Below are positions 34,311 through 46,479 of a stretch of 64,000 bases of DNA, piece after piece. The notes under the pieces are model-generated. The model saw only the letters and a program-made list of their open reading frames with translations. It was not told where the DNA came from and ran no database searches. Source of the stretch: Nageia nagi. Taxonomy: Eukaryota; Pinophyta. The translations under genes and the position numbers were made by a program. The stretch is taken from assembly GCA_050084985.1 (NCBI GenBank), contig JBITNC010000001.1:14384001-14448000 (forward strand). The letters are read 5' to 3'. The stretch's first letter is position 1. Every line of letters begins with the position of its first letter.

Positions 34311-36527
34311 TGACATATGTTATATTATTGTTGTTTTCATTGCTGTCAAAGGCACAATTAGGCCTCAATGTCAAAAGTGCATAAGTGTAGTCATAAAAAA
34401 TTCATTTAGTGTTAGGTAGTAATGAAGTGATCATTCCATTCCATGCATGTTGTTTTCATTGTTAAGTGCACCTTGTCATGCCATGCTTATTGTTGTCATT
34501 GTTAAGTGTACCTTGCTAACATGTAAACTACATATTTTCATGTAAAAGCCTTAATAAGTATCATTTCAAATACTAAATTCATACTACATATACCTTTCAT
34601 TATAAGGACATGGTTAGATAGCTCTTGCAAAAATCTCCAACTTTGCTTATTATAGCATCCCATTTTGAGCTATGGTTTACAAGTTATAGGCTATCAAAGT
34701 TTCCTTCATATGTTTTTTAGGATCAAACTTTAAATTCAAAATTATTCTAGCTATTTATTTTTCCTACCAATTCCTTTCCAAAAATATGTAAAATTCCTTA
34801 TGCAAATCTTGTTTAGAAAAAATAAAGCTTATGTTGATAGATATAGCCTTATGTGATCAACAAAGGGCTTGTGAGGGCAATTACAGTCCTTATGTGATGA
34901 AGATAATCAATATGTGGAGGCATGATGTGTTATGTGGTCAACATGATGGATATGTGGATAGAATTGATCTTATGTGGATAAAGGATACCTTATGTCATTG
35001 TAAAAAAGATTATGCAGTAGTAAATAAGTCTATGCAGTAAAGATAACTCTTATGCAAAGACTCAAAGTTATTACATAGAGATCCCAAATCTTATGTAGAG
35101 AAATGCATGTTTATGTGGAGCAACAAGACCATGCAAAAAAACATATGTGGTTAGTTACATGCTTATGAAAAAGATACAAGGCTTGGGAGAACAAGGAAAT
35201 GCTTATGTGGTAGACTCCAATATTATTCAAAGAAGCAAGAAGCTTATGCAAAGCTTGAGAACTAATGCAAAATCGTACCTAAAGAAACTTATGTAGAAAA
35301 TGAGGATTTTATGAAAAGGTCTAAGTAGCTATGAGGAAGATTCAAACCCTTATTTGGAGGCTTAAATGCTTATGTGGAGAAGAAAGGGCTTGTATAGTTA
35401 GAGAAGATATTATATGGCTACCAAAATCCTTATGTGGAGATACAAAGTATTGTGTAAAAACATAGTATTATGAAGAAGATCAATGTCTTATGTAGAAGAT
35501 CAATATCTTATGTAGAGAAGTATTTTTTCCAACATGTAGGTATGAGAATGTTTGTAAAATTCCTATGAAGTTTCAATTTCATTTGGACACATGTGTAGTA
35601 GCTCAAACATGATTGTATCTTCATGAATTCTCAATTTTTGTAACTAAAATTGACAAGATTATAACTAAATAAGAAGAAACATGAGGACTATTACAATGGT
35701 GATTAATTAGATAGAACAAAATATACAAAAAATATATCATGGGATTGTGTGAAGTAGTTAATACAATTAATGGAATAAATAATAAATAGATAAGAGAGCT
35801 ATATAGTAGTGGTGAATTGAATGGCTATAATATTCTAAAGCTATTGTGTGAAAAGATGAAGAGATGTTCGTATCCTATAGCTGAGAAAGTATGGATAAAC
35901 ATATGACTTTCAAGGTGTTAAGGTGAGAAAATATGAGAAGAATTCCATTGATAATCAAACTACAATAGATTGGAAATGAGGGTATAACACTAGATATGAA
36001 GACTGATTGCATATTTCTTATATAGACTATCATATAATGAATTTTGATGAGCTAAAAATCAAATAATTATTTATGAATAGAGAAGGAAATTTAATATCAA
36101 ACCTTTAATCAAGATTTGAAGTATAAGTTGGTGCTTGGAAAGAGGGGTTAGTGCTCCTTACAGTGGGTGTTGTAGAACTTAGGGGTTGTTTCTCCTTTTA
36201 GTTATAGCTAACAACTAGGGATTGGTGGTTCTTCTAGTTAGTGTTGGTAAAGCAAGGGTTGATGTTCCTTCTAGTTCATGTTAATAAATGTTTGTAAAGT
36301 TGGTGCTTTAAATTGGCTATATTTGGACCATGACCCAAGAAGTCTTATCTAATGATGTAGCCATACTAGTGAACCTCATTATATCTTGTATTATATAATG
36401 TTCCCTTGATATGCTTACTCTATTTTATTTTAGTTTTCTATTACATTATTTCAAGTAATGTGGGTTGAATTTTTAAAGTTTAAGAAACTGATTCACCCCC
36501 CTTCTTAGTGTTGTTTTGTGACTAACA
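34311..36527 (+). repeat. 5' LTR of element C
   Basis: A 2,217-bp LTR, homologous to 58714-60812. The shared run AATTAGGCCTCAATG opens both copies. It contains an irregular array of CTTATGTGG-like words (34825-35520). Confidence 0.9.
34825..35520 (+). repeat. Degenerate CTTATGTGG / CTTATGCA word array in C LTR
   Basis: The words TTATGTGG, TTATGCAG and TTATGTAG recur roughly every 20-35 bases for about 700 bp, separated by unrelated purine-rich spacers. The same array is present in the other LTR at 59160-59875. It may be a decayed minisatellite or clustered protein-binding sites. Confidence 0.6.
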
Positions 36528-36529
36528 AT

Positions 36530-36541
36530 TGGTATCAGAGC
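36530..36541 (+). other. Primer-binding site of element C (initiator tRNA-Met)
   Basis: TGGTATCAGAGC, two bases after the LTR end at 36527. Confidence 0.9.
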
Positions 36542-36595
36542 TATATCCCTTAAATATAAGCTTCATTTTCTTAGGGAGATATTAGATTAGTCATA

Positions 36596-37780
36596 ATGGG
36601 AAAAAGGAAAGGAAGCAAGAAGGAACTTAAGTCTACCCAAACTTAGCCAAAAAAATTGAATGAATAAATCTTGTTCCCAGCTACAAAGATAAATAAAATT
36701 GCTAATCTAGATGTAGAATCAAGTATAGAGGAAAAAGAAAACAAACTTGATAATTTGTAAGATTATAAAGATGAAGAGGTAGAAGAATTAGTAAAAATTG
36801 AAGTAGAGATCATAACTTCCCTTGAAGATTTTGATGTGGAAAGGAGGAAGAATAGGAAAATGTACAAAAAGCTAGATGAATATTATGAATAGTTTAAAGA
36901 GTTATGTATACAACTTCAAAAAGCTAAAAGGATAAAGGAAGATTTGAAATCACAAGCCTATATCAATGCTCAAGCATGTAGCAAATATATTGTTGATATT
37001 GGTATCTTGAACATACAATTGGAAGCAATCAAGGTGAAGGAGGAATCCTTGAGATCACATGTGAAAAAATGTAATAAGTGTGAGGAGATTGCAAACAAAG
37101 TTATTCAAGATCTAAAGTGTCAAGTTGAAGAAGCTCTAAAATTGCAAACTAAGGAGAAATATGCAACCCCTCAAAAACTTGAATAAGATATTTCTTTATT
37201 AATGGAGCAACTAGATTAAGTTAATCAAAAGTTGACCATAAGCCTTAAGTTTGAGAAGAGAAAATAAGTTTTGGATGATATGTTGAAACAACAAAGAGAC
37301 CCTATGATAAAATATGGTATTCGATATGATATAGAATAATCATCATCCTCCAAAAGTTACAAAGAAGAAGAGTTCCAATGTTGTGTAAACTAAGAAAAAG
37401 GAACATGAAGCTAAATCATAAAAGATACCTACAAAAGAGAAGGAAGTAGAGCTCAAAAAGGTGAATAATCAGTTGAAGCATAGAAGACTAGATAACAAGA
37501 TGAGAATTTATCAAGGAGAAACACATCAAATAAGATACAAATAAAATATTAGATCACATCAACTCCAATAAACATATCTATAACAAAAATAAAGAACACT
37601 TGTAACAAGCCAAAATATGCAACCGTTATGGTCATAAAATAGTTAACTATAGAGAAAATATTAGACCAAATAGTTATATTGGTATAAATGCAGATACCCC
37701 TAAAATTGAATATGATGTAAGATGTTTTAATATTACAATCATGGACATATTACAAGATTTTGTATAAGCACCTCTATATC
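36596..37780 (+). pseudogene. Gag-like coiled-coil ORF of element C, broken
   Basis: An ATG at 36596 gives MGKRKGSKKELKSTQT and stays in one frame, with about six stops, past 37186 (the stretch 36944-37186 is open). The protein is Lys/Glu-rich with long heptad-like stretches (IQLEAIKVKEESLRSHVKKC). Near 37722-37765 the frame gives YNHGHITRFC, the second half of a CX2CX4HX4C knuckle. The position after the primer site, the coiled coil and the knuckle suggest a nucleocapsid-type protein. It resembles the Gag-like proteins of large non-autonomous plant elements. I cannot assign it to Ty1 or Ty3. Confidence 0.5.
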
Positions 37781-40056
37781 AAATAGGTGGGAGGATACTA
37801 GATTTCATTAGCTATAAAGACAAGGAAGAAGTTATGTTCATCAAAGAATGAAGGATAACTTTCGATCAAAAAAGAACAAGAGATAACCCCTAAGAAGAAG
37901 TGCCTAAAATGCTTAAGAAAATAAGACTAATAATAGAGTTAAAACAAGAAGATCTAGAGAAAGAAAGCAATGAAGGAGACTAGATTCCTTGGATAGATGA
38001 AGACAACTAAAATATGGTAGTAGAAGTTAGGAGTGATCACACTTCCACACCATTGATAGGGTTAATGGTAGCACATCCTTAGGGGGAACAATTCAAGATA
38101 ATTCTAAAAGCTCTTGCATATGTTAGAGTTGCATAAGTATGCTAAGAAATTAGTAAGGGGGAGTAAAGATCATTTTGTATGTTGTTTGGAATGCAAGTGT
38201 TTAGTGTTGGTCAATAAGATCAGAGTGAATGTGTTGTCATTATTGAAGATGGTCAATTACAATTTCTTGCTATTGTGTGCACAATTTACCCATGATGATA
38301 GTAATGAAATTATTTTTAATATGGATGGTGTTTCCAACCTTTATAGGCTCATTGTGTTGTAAAAAATGTTATATCACTCAATGGTGTATTTCTATAGTAC
38401 ACAATCTATGGATAGTGAAGTTGTATTTGGGTCATTTTCCCCATAATATGTTAGAAGTGTATTTAGTTGATTGTTGATAAGTGAGATTATGTTTATATAT
38501 ATAACCTATATAAATGTACTAATTTTTTCATACCAATATTGTAGGATAAAGATTGTATACTTTAACTAATGCTTATCATATAAAGTCTATGTTAGTATTT
38601 ATGCTCTTACTTAGTACTGCTACTACTGCAAATATTCATGTATCTACATAGGTTGTTGATCTAATAAAAGAAATTTCATGATGGAAATGTTGCATAGGGT
38701 ATTCAACATGAATCCATCCACTACCACTCAAAGAGTGTTTCTTTCAAAAGTGCATATAGATTAGTATGGATCAATATTAGCATATTGAAAATGCATTATG
38801 GTGTCAAATTTGTCATAATATTCAATGACATATTATTGTTGTACATAGATAATTAGAAATTATGTTTTCACATGCACATTTGTATCAAGGTTATTAATGA
38901 TTGAAGATATGATTGAATGAGTACATTTTGAAGATATCTTGTTAATGTTGCTATGATTATATTGTTTCCAAATTAATGATTTGAGAAAGGCTAATAGGAT
39001 ATGTAAATTTATTGGAGTTGAAACATTTTAGTTTTGGTTTAGTTTAGTTTCATGTCACTCAATTCTTAAGTTCACATGTTGTTGATTGATTAAAGTTGAC
39101 ATGGTATGCAAGGATAGTGTTTACATAAGTCATGGAGTATGTTTTTTTGTTAGATGATGATGCCTCTAAAGATTAATGGTGCTTAGGTTTTATAATTAAC
39201 TTGATTGTTGCTAATGGAGATGTGTTGAGTTAAATTAGTATGAAGGAGTTATCATTGTTGTTTATTAGTGATTGGGCTTATTATAAATAGAGTTAATATT
39301 GATAGTACCACTCACTTGGTACTGTTAACTATAAGTATTCATGTTATTGCATATGTTGTTGATTTGATAAAGAAAATTATTCTAATGGTGATGAATTTTG
39401 ACCATGTGGTCTCTATTTCTTGAGGTGTTGAAATAGTTCTCAAGGATCATAATGGTTAGAGGGTTTCTTGACTATTGATTTGCTATTGATGCATGTAGTC
39501 TAAGATTAATAGAGGTGTTACTATTCACTACCATTACTTAATTTACTACTAGATAATGATTCCATATAAGGTTGATGATCAACTCTAATTTATTTATACT
39601 ATATGCACATTGAAGATGACATGAATTTAAATCTATAATGGTACTATTGCATCTATCATTTTTCTTATTGTGATTATGATTATGTGTCAATTTACTAGAG
39701 ATTTAAATGAATAATACCATTGGTATTATTGATTATATGTATGATTGCTACAAGAGAAATAGTTCCATTAGTTATAGTATGCAAATAATGCATCTCTCTC
39801 TAAAAAAGAACTTAGGGAGAAAATTTTGCTATCACAATTGGCATACTCTTGGTGTAGTTGTTGGTTGAATAAGTATGGTATTTCAAGTTGTGATAATATT
39901 ATTATTACTATGTTAGTTTATGTATTGATGTAAAGGTTATATTTGAGTTAGTGATCTATATTTATGAAGTACCTTTCTAATCAAAGGATGCACCTTTGAC
40001 ATTGTTGAAAGAAAGGGGGATATAGATCATGACTAGTGTGAGTTTTGACAAAAATG
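37781..40056 (+). other. Interior of element C without recognised domains
   Basis: Many stops; the small ORFs at 38114-38477 have no known motif. Compatible with a non-coding spacer of a large non-autonomous element. Confidence 0.5.
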
Positions 40057-40073
40057 GCAAAGGGGGATATTTT
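40057..40073 (+). other. Polypurine tract of element C
   Basis: GCAAAGGGGGATAT followed by TTT and the LTR start TGACATATGT. Confidence 0.7.
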
Positions 40074-40110
40074 TGACATATGTTTATATTGTTGTTGTTG
40101 TAATTATTGT
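40074..40110 (+). repeat. 3' LTR of element C, first 37 bp
   Basis: Matches 34311-34347 (TGACATATGTT...TTGTTGTT). Its last five bases, ATTGT, are the left target duplication of D. Confidence 0.85.
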
Positions 40111-40720
40111 TGTAGAATAAAAATAATACATAAATCATAAATCAATGCACTATTTTTCTACAATGTAATATTGAAAGATATATCATAAATATGGAATCAA
40201 ATGATTATGATAAATAGTATACATTTGTCAAACTTGCATCCAAATAAAATAATAGAGATCATACATCAATCCCCATAATACACCATAAAGAACAAATACT
40301 ACCAATGGACTAAGGGCATGCCATTAGCTACATGAAAGACTTAGATCTATGAACATAAATAAATATATGCAAAGTAGAACAAAGGTTTTAACATATTTAT
40401 GTAGAGGTGGTGTTATAAAATACCATTCTTGGTCGAATAGAATGATATTGTATGTTTTGACCTCTCTCACTTGATGTTTATTGATATAAATTGTGTTACC
40501 TTTGATATTCTTTTATATCAACATATTGATCCTATTTGATCCTCATGATCATTACATATTACATTGTTTAATATGTCTTTCTTGATATTTGACACCTATT
40601 ACATTGTTCAATGGTCCCCTACATTACCTTGGGTATATTTTAAACCTTTTACAATACATATTCCTCTATGATTTTAAATGAATTATTTAATAAGTAATAA
40701 TTCATTTTTGGGTGTCTATA
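40111..40720 (-). repeat. 3' LTR of element D
   Basis: 610 bp, from TGTAG to CTATA (ancestrally CTACA), homologous to 58101-58708. Confidence 0.9.
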
Positions 40721-40740
40721 TTTTTCCCCTATTTGGGGGT
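40721..40740 (-). other. Polypurine tract of element D
   Basis: The minus strand reads CCCCCAAATAGGGGAAAAA abutting the 3' LTR. Confidence 0.7.
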
Positions 40741-41284
40741 GTGATTGAAACAATGAGATTACATATCCAAAGAAGAACTATAGAAGAAATGTTTGAGAAC
40801 TTTGAAATATTTATCCAACATTATCATTTGATAATGATGAGGGTCCTTTACTATAGCCTTTTGGATTGGAATCCCCAATAAATAACCTTAAGTGGTGTAG
40901 CCAAGCAAAAAATTGAAGAACTATATCTTTTTTCCCTTGAGATATTTCTTCCATGGAAGGAACTCTACTAGAAAGTAGTCTTATGGTACCATGTATAATA
41001 TTCAAAGTAGAAGATATTATTTTACTATTTTATATTGTTTAACAATGGATCTTGTTGTTCCTTCATCTTTTCTACTCAATAATATGATTCTCTTACATCC
41101 ATGCCTTGATATAAAAAGGTTCCTTTTATTTTAGCTTTTGGTTTATTGACATTCATGTCATTGACTACATGAAATAGGATTTTTATGTTATTGATAACTT
41201 ATATTTTACATCATTTTCTTTTCTTATTTTGATGTATATACCTGCAAAAGGTGTTAGATATACCTTGGATTAAAAATTTTTAAT

Positions 41285-41850
41285 TACATAGTGAATTACA
41301 TTGTCCATTGATGATGAGTCAATGTCAATAATCTTACTTATGGATGTATTGTTGGTTTATCTTTTTAAGTGAGTGAACTCTCACTAGTCATATCACTGGC
41401 TATTGATGGTCATACATTTTATATCTATGAACCTAATATATTATGCTTTGTATGGTTAAAATAAAAAATCATATGGATACACAACAAGTTTTATCATTCA
41501 TTGAGGATGAATCAATGCCCACACCTTGCTTATGGTTGCATCATCAATTTGTATTTTAAGTGAGTGAACTCTCACTAGCTGTATCAATGGCTATCAATGA
41601 TCATACATTTTATGTCTATGACCTTGAGATATTATACTTTGTATGGTTCAAAGAAAAAACCATATGGATACACAATAAGTTGTATCATCCATTAAGGATG
41701 GACCAATGTCCACACCTTACTTATGGCTATATCACCAATTTATATTTTAAGTGAGTGAATTCTCACTAGTTGTATCTTTGGCCATTAAAAACCTAGCATT
41801 TATATTTCCATGGTTCAAATACATTATACTATACATGATTTTTTTACACT
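41285..41850 (-). repeat. ~191-bp tandem repeats in element D 3'UTR (three units)
   Basis: The core AAGTGAGTGAACTCTCACTAG begins at 41367, 41558 and 41749, exactly 191 bp apart. The third unit has one change in the core (AATTCT for AACTCT). Same core and spacing as in E. Confidence 0.9.
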
Positions 41851-41899
41851 AGAGTTTGCATGCAAATAGTAATACACACCATCGATTGCATTTAAATGA

Positions 41900-42575
41900 T
41901 GAAAGAAATAATAAAAATGAAAACTAAATGTACAATACATGTACCTTGCATGAAGTTGTCATTATTTTGAAAGGTATGGTGCCATTGTCCCACATAATGA
42001 AGCATTTAATGTGCATTTAATTAAATGTTTTTGGTTCTCCTTTTACATACATAAATGATAACTTGTAAGCTCTTGATCCTGTTGCTTCAACTACAACAAG
42101 TAGGCCTAGCCAATTTGGTTCAAATTTTCTTTTTACTTCATCATTATAGTTGTCTTGTTAATATTTTTCTTTGGTACCAAGTCTCCCACCTTGAATTCCT
42201 TTGGTTTGATCTTCTTTCCAAATTCGCTTTATAATTTTACATGATAAGCTTTCTGATGTTTGATTGCTTTAGTTCTTTTCTCATCAAGTGATTCCAATTG
42301 GTGCAACCTACTTTTTCTTGCTTTTTCATTTGATATTTCTCCTTGTAATGAAATTTGTAAAGATGGTAACTCCAACTCTAATGGTACTAAGGCCTCATCT
42401 CCATAGACTAATTAAAATGGCATTTCTCTAATGGTTTTCCTAATATTGGTTTTGTATGACCAAAGTACATAAGGTAATTGTTCATGGTAGTTCACCTTAT
42501 ACCTATCCCAAGTTTTTGATAAAATACTCTTTATGACTTTATTTGATGCTTTCACTTGATCATTTCTTTGAGGGT
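41900..42575 (-). pseudogene. Integrase C-terminal part of element D
   Basis: The minus frame gives VKASNKVIKSILSKTWDRYK, HEQLPYVLWSYKTNIRKTIREMPF, LVYGDEALVPLELELPS and LHQLESLDEKR, continuing the integrase core cut at 52556 by element B. A few stops are present. Confidence 0.85.
42571..42575. repeat. Target-site duplication of element B (AGGGT; right copy 52556-52560)
   Basis: Perfect 5-bp repeat. Removing B and one copy restores D's integrase sequence across the site. Confidence 0.95.
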
Positions 42576-42754
42576 TGTAGATTCCTACAGAATAAATTCT
42601 TTGTTAAAACCCCGGTAGCCTTTACTTACAATCATGGGTTCATTTTGAGATTCGCGGGAGTTTTGGAGCAGATAAAGCAGCTCGGAATCAGAGTAAAGTT
42701 TTCCGGAACGAAATGAAGACGTGGCGGAAGATAGGGTAGTCGCATTTGGTGAAG

Positions 42755-43465
42755 ACCGGGTTCCGGAGATGATGAAGTCAGCAAGGGGAATTGAAAGGCC
42801 CGGAGTGAGTGAGCTAAACATTCCCGGAAATAAAGCTATGACGTCACAGAAAAGATGAAGCTCACTTTTACAAAGGAAACCGGAGTCCGGAAGAGATGAC
42901 GTCAGCAAGAGAAAGTTATTATCCGGAACCATAAAGGAAAACATTCCGGAGGAAGGAAGAGATGACGTCACAGGCGAAACGACGTTCACATTTTTTTTAT
43001 AAAAGCCGGAGTCCGGAGATGACGAGTCATCAAAGGTAACTAGAAGGCCCGGAATCTGTGCATGGAGCATTCCGGACATATGAAGGCGATGTCACAGGTA
43101 GAACAGTGTTCATATCTTGCAGGAAATCAGACTCCGGAAGCAATGAAGTCTACACCGTCTTATCCGGAAGGCGAAGCGTTCCGGAGGTCCGGAAATGACG
43201 TCACATGGAAAGGCAAAGTCTACATCCGGAAGGGAAACCGGAGCCCGGAACAGATGACATCAGCAAAAAGAAGATTAGTATCCGGAACCAGCGAGCGAGA
43301 AATTCCGGAGATTCAAAGGTGATGTCACAAGGAGATATAAAGTTTACAATCATAAAGCAAACCGGAGCCCGGAATGGATGACATCATCAAGGAGTGACTT
43401 AGTGTCCGGAGCCAATGGAATGAAGAATTCCGGAGACTTGAAGCTGACGTCAGGTGAAGGGGAAA
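42755..43465 (+). promoter_or_regulatory. Phased TCCGGA / TGACGTCA array in B U3
   Basis: Perfect TGACGTCA palindromes lie at 42839, 42897, 42963, 43196 and 43445. One- or two-base variants lie at about 42774, 43020 (TGACGAGTCA), 43087, 43144, 43255, 43320 and 43379. Spacing alternates around 58 and 65 bp, so the array is about six ~124-bp units of two half-units, each pairing TCCGGA-type boxes with a TGACGTCA-type box. TGACGTCA is the classic bZIP (TGA/CRE-type) binding site in plants, so this is probably the element's enhancer. It is duplicated in the 3' LTR (50819-51529). Confidence 0.8.
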
Positions 43466-43749
43466 AGATTAACATTTGGAATTAAGACCACGTCAAGAGG
43501 AAAACAGGCCCGCAACGAAAGATCAAAGAGTCAGAGTCGGAGAATTAAACATCCCGGGAGAGAGAGAGAGAAGTCTGCAAAATTCCAGAGCGCCATCATC
43601 AAGGGAATCGAATCATCAGCAATCTGCCCAATTTTGTAACAGTCGGCCAAGTGTCATATGTAGTTGATAGCAGTTCAAGAAGGCCGGAATCTTGCGGCCG
43701 TTTTTGTAAACGTTTCCGTTCTGTAACCTTGTAACTGTTGTTAATACAG

Positions 43750-43757
43750 TATAAATA
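43750..43757 (+). promoter_or_regulatory. TATA box of element B 5' LTR
   Basis: TATAAATA about 300 bp after the last TGACGTCA box; transcription likely starts near 43780. Confidence 0.65.
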
Positions 43758-44089
43758 TATGAAAATAAAGAGAAACTAAGGGTCGGAAGCCTAGTATTGC
43801 CCTTTTCATTTGTTCTCGAAGACCTGTAGCTTCAGTCCGGTACTATGAAACCATCTTGACCTTTCTTGTCTAGCACTCGTAATTGTTATTCTTAATTTGG
43901 TTACATTGTGGCAGCTTAGCTTGTTTCCTGAGTAATAGTTGCGGGTTGCTAGTATAACTGTGTCTGCTACATGGTAGAGTAGAAGCTGGGGAGCTATTCA
44001 GAGAGTGAGGACTTGTTCTGTGGCTGCGACACTAGATTCAGGCCAAGGTTTCGCATACTGCGAAAGCCCGCGCTGAACTAGTGATCTAC

Positions 44090-44380
44090 CCCTTTGCTTT
44101 CTCTCTCGTTACCCTATCCTTTTATCCCTTTCCTGTTACTCTATCCTTTTATCCCTTTCCTGTTACTCTCATCCTTTTGCTTACATTCCTCGCACCCTGT
44201 CCTTTTTATTTCCTCTCTTGTTACCCTTACTCTTTTGCTTTAATCTCTCGCACTCTGTTCTTTTTATCTCTTTCCAGTTACTCTATCCTTTTATCCCTTT
44301 CCTGTTACTCTCATCCTTTTGCTTACATTCCTCGCACCCTGTCCTTTTTATTTCTTTCCTGTTACTTTTCCTCTACCCAA
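44090..44380 (+). repeat. Pyrimidine-rich tandem repeats in B LTR (R/U5)
   Basis: A 27-bp unit (CTATCCTTTTATCCCTTTCC plus TGTTACT) occurs twice in tandem at 44114-44167 and again near 44283. A longer segment with CTCGCACCCTGTCCTTTTTA recurs at about 44190 and 44331. The strand is almost purine-free. Confidence 0.8.
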
Positions 44381-44502
44381 TGGATAAGGAACCGGCCTTC
44401 TCCGGAGATCAGGCTGCGTCCCACAGTCTGTTCGTGAACTACTTTGGTTAAGATTGTTACAGGCGCACATATTACACAATCTCAATCAACAGTATTTCTT
44501 TT

Positions 44503-44547
44503 TGGCACGCCCGGTGGGACACGAAGAAATTATTGGCGACTCTGCTG
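44503..44547 (+). other. Primer-binding region of element B (two candidates)
   Basis: TGGCACGCCCGGTGGGAC starts at 44503, eleven bases after the LTR, and is the likelier site by position. TTGGCGACTCTGCTG at 44533-44547 matches the tRNA-Arg-type site of Ogre/Tat elements but lies 41 bases inside. I cannot decide between them without a tRNA set. Confidence 0.5.
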
Positions 44548-46479
44548 AAGCACCATCCATGGTATGTATTAAAGCAAATTATTTATGAATATCATAGGTG
44601 CTTTGAACCTGTCATTTTCTTTTGCAATCTAGAGTTTATGTGGACAAGATCTAAAACTAGAGCGGCAAAAGAAGAACCGGAATTTGGGAAGTTAGATACT
44701 CCTAGGAGAAAGACCCTGATCAAGTCCAAGTCTCTGAATAGTGTCGACTCCCTAAAATCCTCTATCAAGCCAGAATCATCAGATCTTCCTGCTAGAAATA
44801 CCTTCCCCGGAATGGCTAACCCAGCTCAAAATATTTATCCGGAATGGGACAATGGAGTACCCATAGCTCTGGCGGTATTACATGATATCCCAGCGAATGT
44901 TTTCAAAACCCTTCCGGAGTTTGATGCAACTTCAGAAAAAACGGCTTATGAGCACTGTGTGGATGTAGCCGGCCTAGCAAAGATTCACAATATTCAGCAT
45001 GAAGATGTTATGGTGAGATTACTGGCTCAATCTTTCAAAGGAAAGGTCCTGGATTGGTACAGGGGCCTTCCTAATGGATCAATCAGTACCTGGGCTCAAC
45101 TGGCAGAGCCTTTTATCCTGGAGTTTAATGAATTAGGGGATCCCTTTTCCTTGTTAACCCAGTTTACCTCTATCAAAAGATATGAACAAGAGAATATCCC
45201 AGATTTCAATATTAGATTCCAGAAAACATGGACGAGAGTACCCACGCCAGTAAGGCCGCAGCAATTCCAAGCTTTAATGTATTATTTAAGGGCCTTTCCA
45301 CCGGATCTCTCTCTACAAATTCAAAATTCTGGAATAAACACTTTCCCGGAAGTTTATAGACAGGCGGTTCATGCTGAATCCTGTCTCATTGCAGTTGGCA
45401 AGCTGCCAAGTCGTATGCCCATGCCCTACTTTCCTATAACCACCCAAAATCAGGTCCTGAGACCCCAGGCAATTTGCATGGCCCCGCCCTTGGCTAGTGT
45501 CCCTGCCCCAATTCAACAATTCCCATCAATCCTGCCAGCCCTTAGAGCTCCTTTGCCTTTACCGGCCCCCCCTCAGCCCAATGTGAATCAGGGAGTAGCG
45601 TCATCATCAGAAATTCAGGAACTCAGGGATTTGTGTAAGAACATGGCGAATCAGATCACCATCCTAAGCAGACAGAGCAATGCAAGAAGATATCCTTACC
45701 CTGCAGTGGAAAAGGGCCCACATGTAATGATAGAAACTTCAGACCAAGGTTCATCCTCCGGGTCAGTCGTTGGTTTGTGTTTGGCTTGCAATGATGCACA
45801 TGAACAAGCAACATGTCCCGTGTATCAGTACCAAGAGTATTTGTCTAGAAATGGAGGTATCCCGCCGCCCGGAGTGGCAGATGACATAAATCAAAATGCA
45901 AACTTGATGAATTTTGCACCGGCAGATATAGGAGTTTTTGCGGTGGAAACGAGATCGGGGAAGAAGCCCCTTGTTTCCGGTATTCCGGAAAGAAAAGTTG
46001 AATCCCAAAGAAACGCCGGACCAGTGCTTTCTAGGAAGCAAGACGCAGTCCCCGGTTCTAAGGATAAGGTCCTGGAAAAGGAAAAAAATGCCGAAAAATT
46101 CCCACTTCCGGAGATCAAACCGACCCCAAAAATCGATGACCAAAGTATTCGGAAGCTAAGGTTTCCTTCACTCACTAAGCACCAGAGGAAAGATGATACC
46201 CTACAGCTCCGGGAAAGTTTCATCGATAGTTTTAAAAACAAAATCGGAGAACCTCTGGCTATTCCCGAGTTCAATATTGTGGCTGAGTTAAAGAGGACGC
46301 CTGCAAGAGTATCTTTGTTTGAGGCTTTAAAAATTCCTGGGCAGATTGATTTGCTAAAAGCGTCCCTTATAGCTCAGAATGAAGGAATAGAAAAGGTTCT
46401 AAATCTTTTTGAGACATCAAAAATTCCGGGGATGGGAAAAAATAAACCCCCGGCCTTTTACATGACTCTGGAAATTGAA

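Larger units (their letters stand above)
42576..44491 (+). repeat. 5' LTR of element B
   Basis: U3 (to about 43780) carries a degenerate tandem array of TCCGGA and TGACGTCA boxes. The TATA box is at 43750, and R/U5 carries pyrimidine-rich tandem repeats. The long minus-strand ORF at 42585-43079 and the plus ORFs at 43062-43667 are by-products of this repeat structure. Confidence 0.95.

Noticed and set aside
42585-43079. 164-residue minus-strand ORF in both B LTRs, and plus ORFs at 43062-43667
   Set aside because: They lie wholly in the U3 repeat array, are identical in both LTRs only because the LTRs are identical, and show Ser/Pro- or Arg-rich composition dictated by the TCCGGA repeats.
44081-44451. 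ORFs of 118 and 77 residues rich in Phe, Leu and Ser (also at 52145-52515)
   Set aside because: Translation of the pyrimidine-rich tandem repeats in R/U5; not membrane proteins.
44533-44637. TTG-initiated 35-residue extension of B Gag
   Set aside because: It overlaps the primer-binding region; the first ATG with a Gag-like start is at 44638.
45763-46274. Minus ORFs of 126-127 residues within B
   Set aside because: Antisense shadows of the Gag-protease coding frame.
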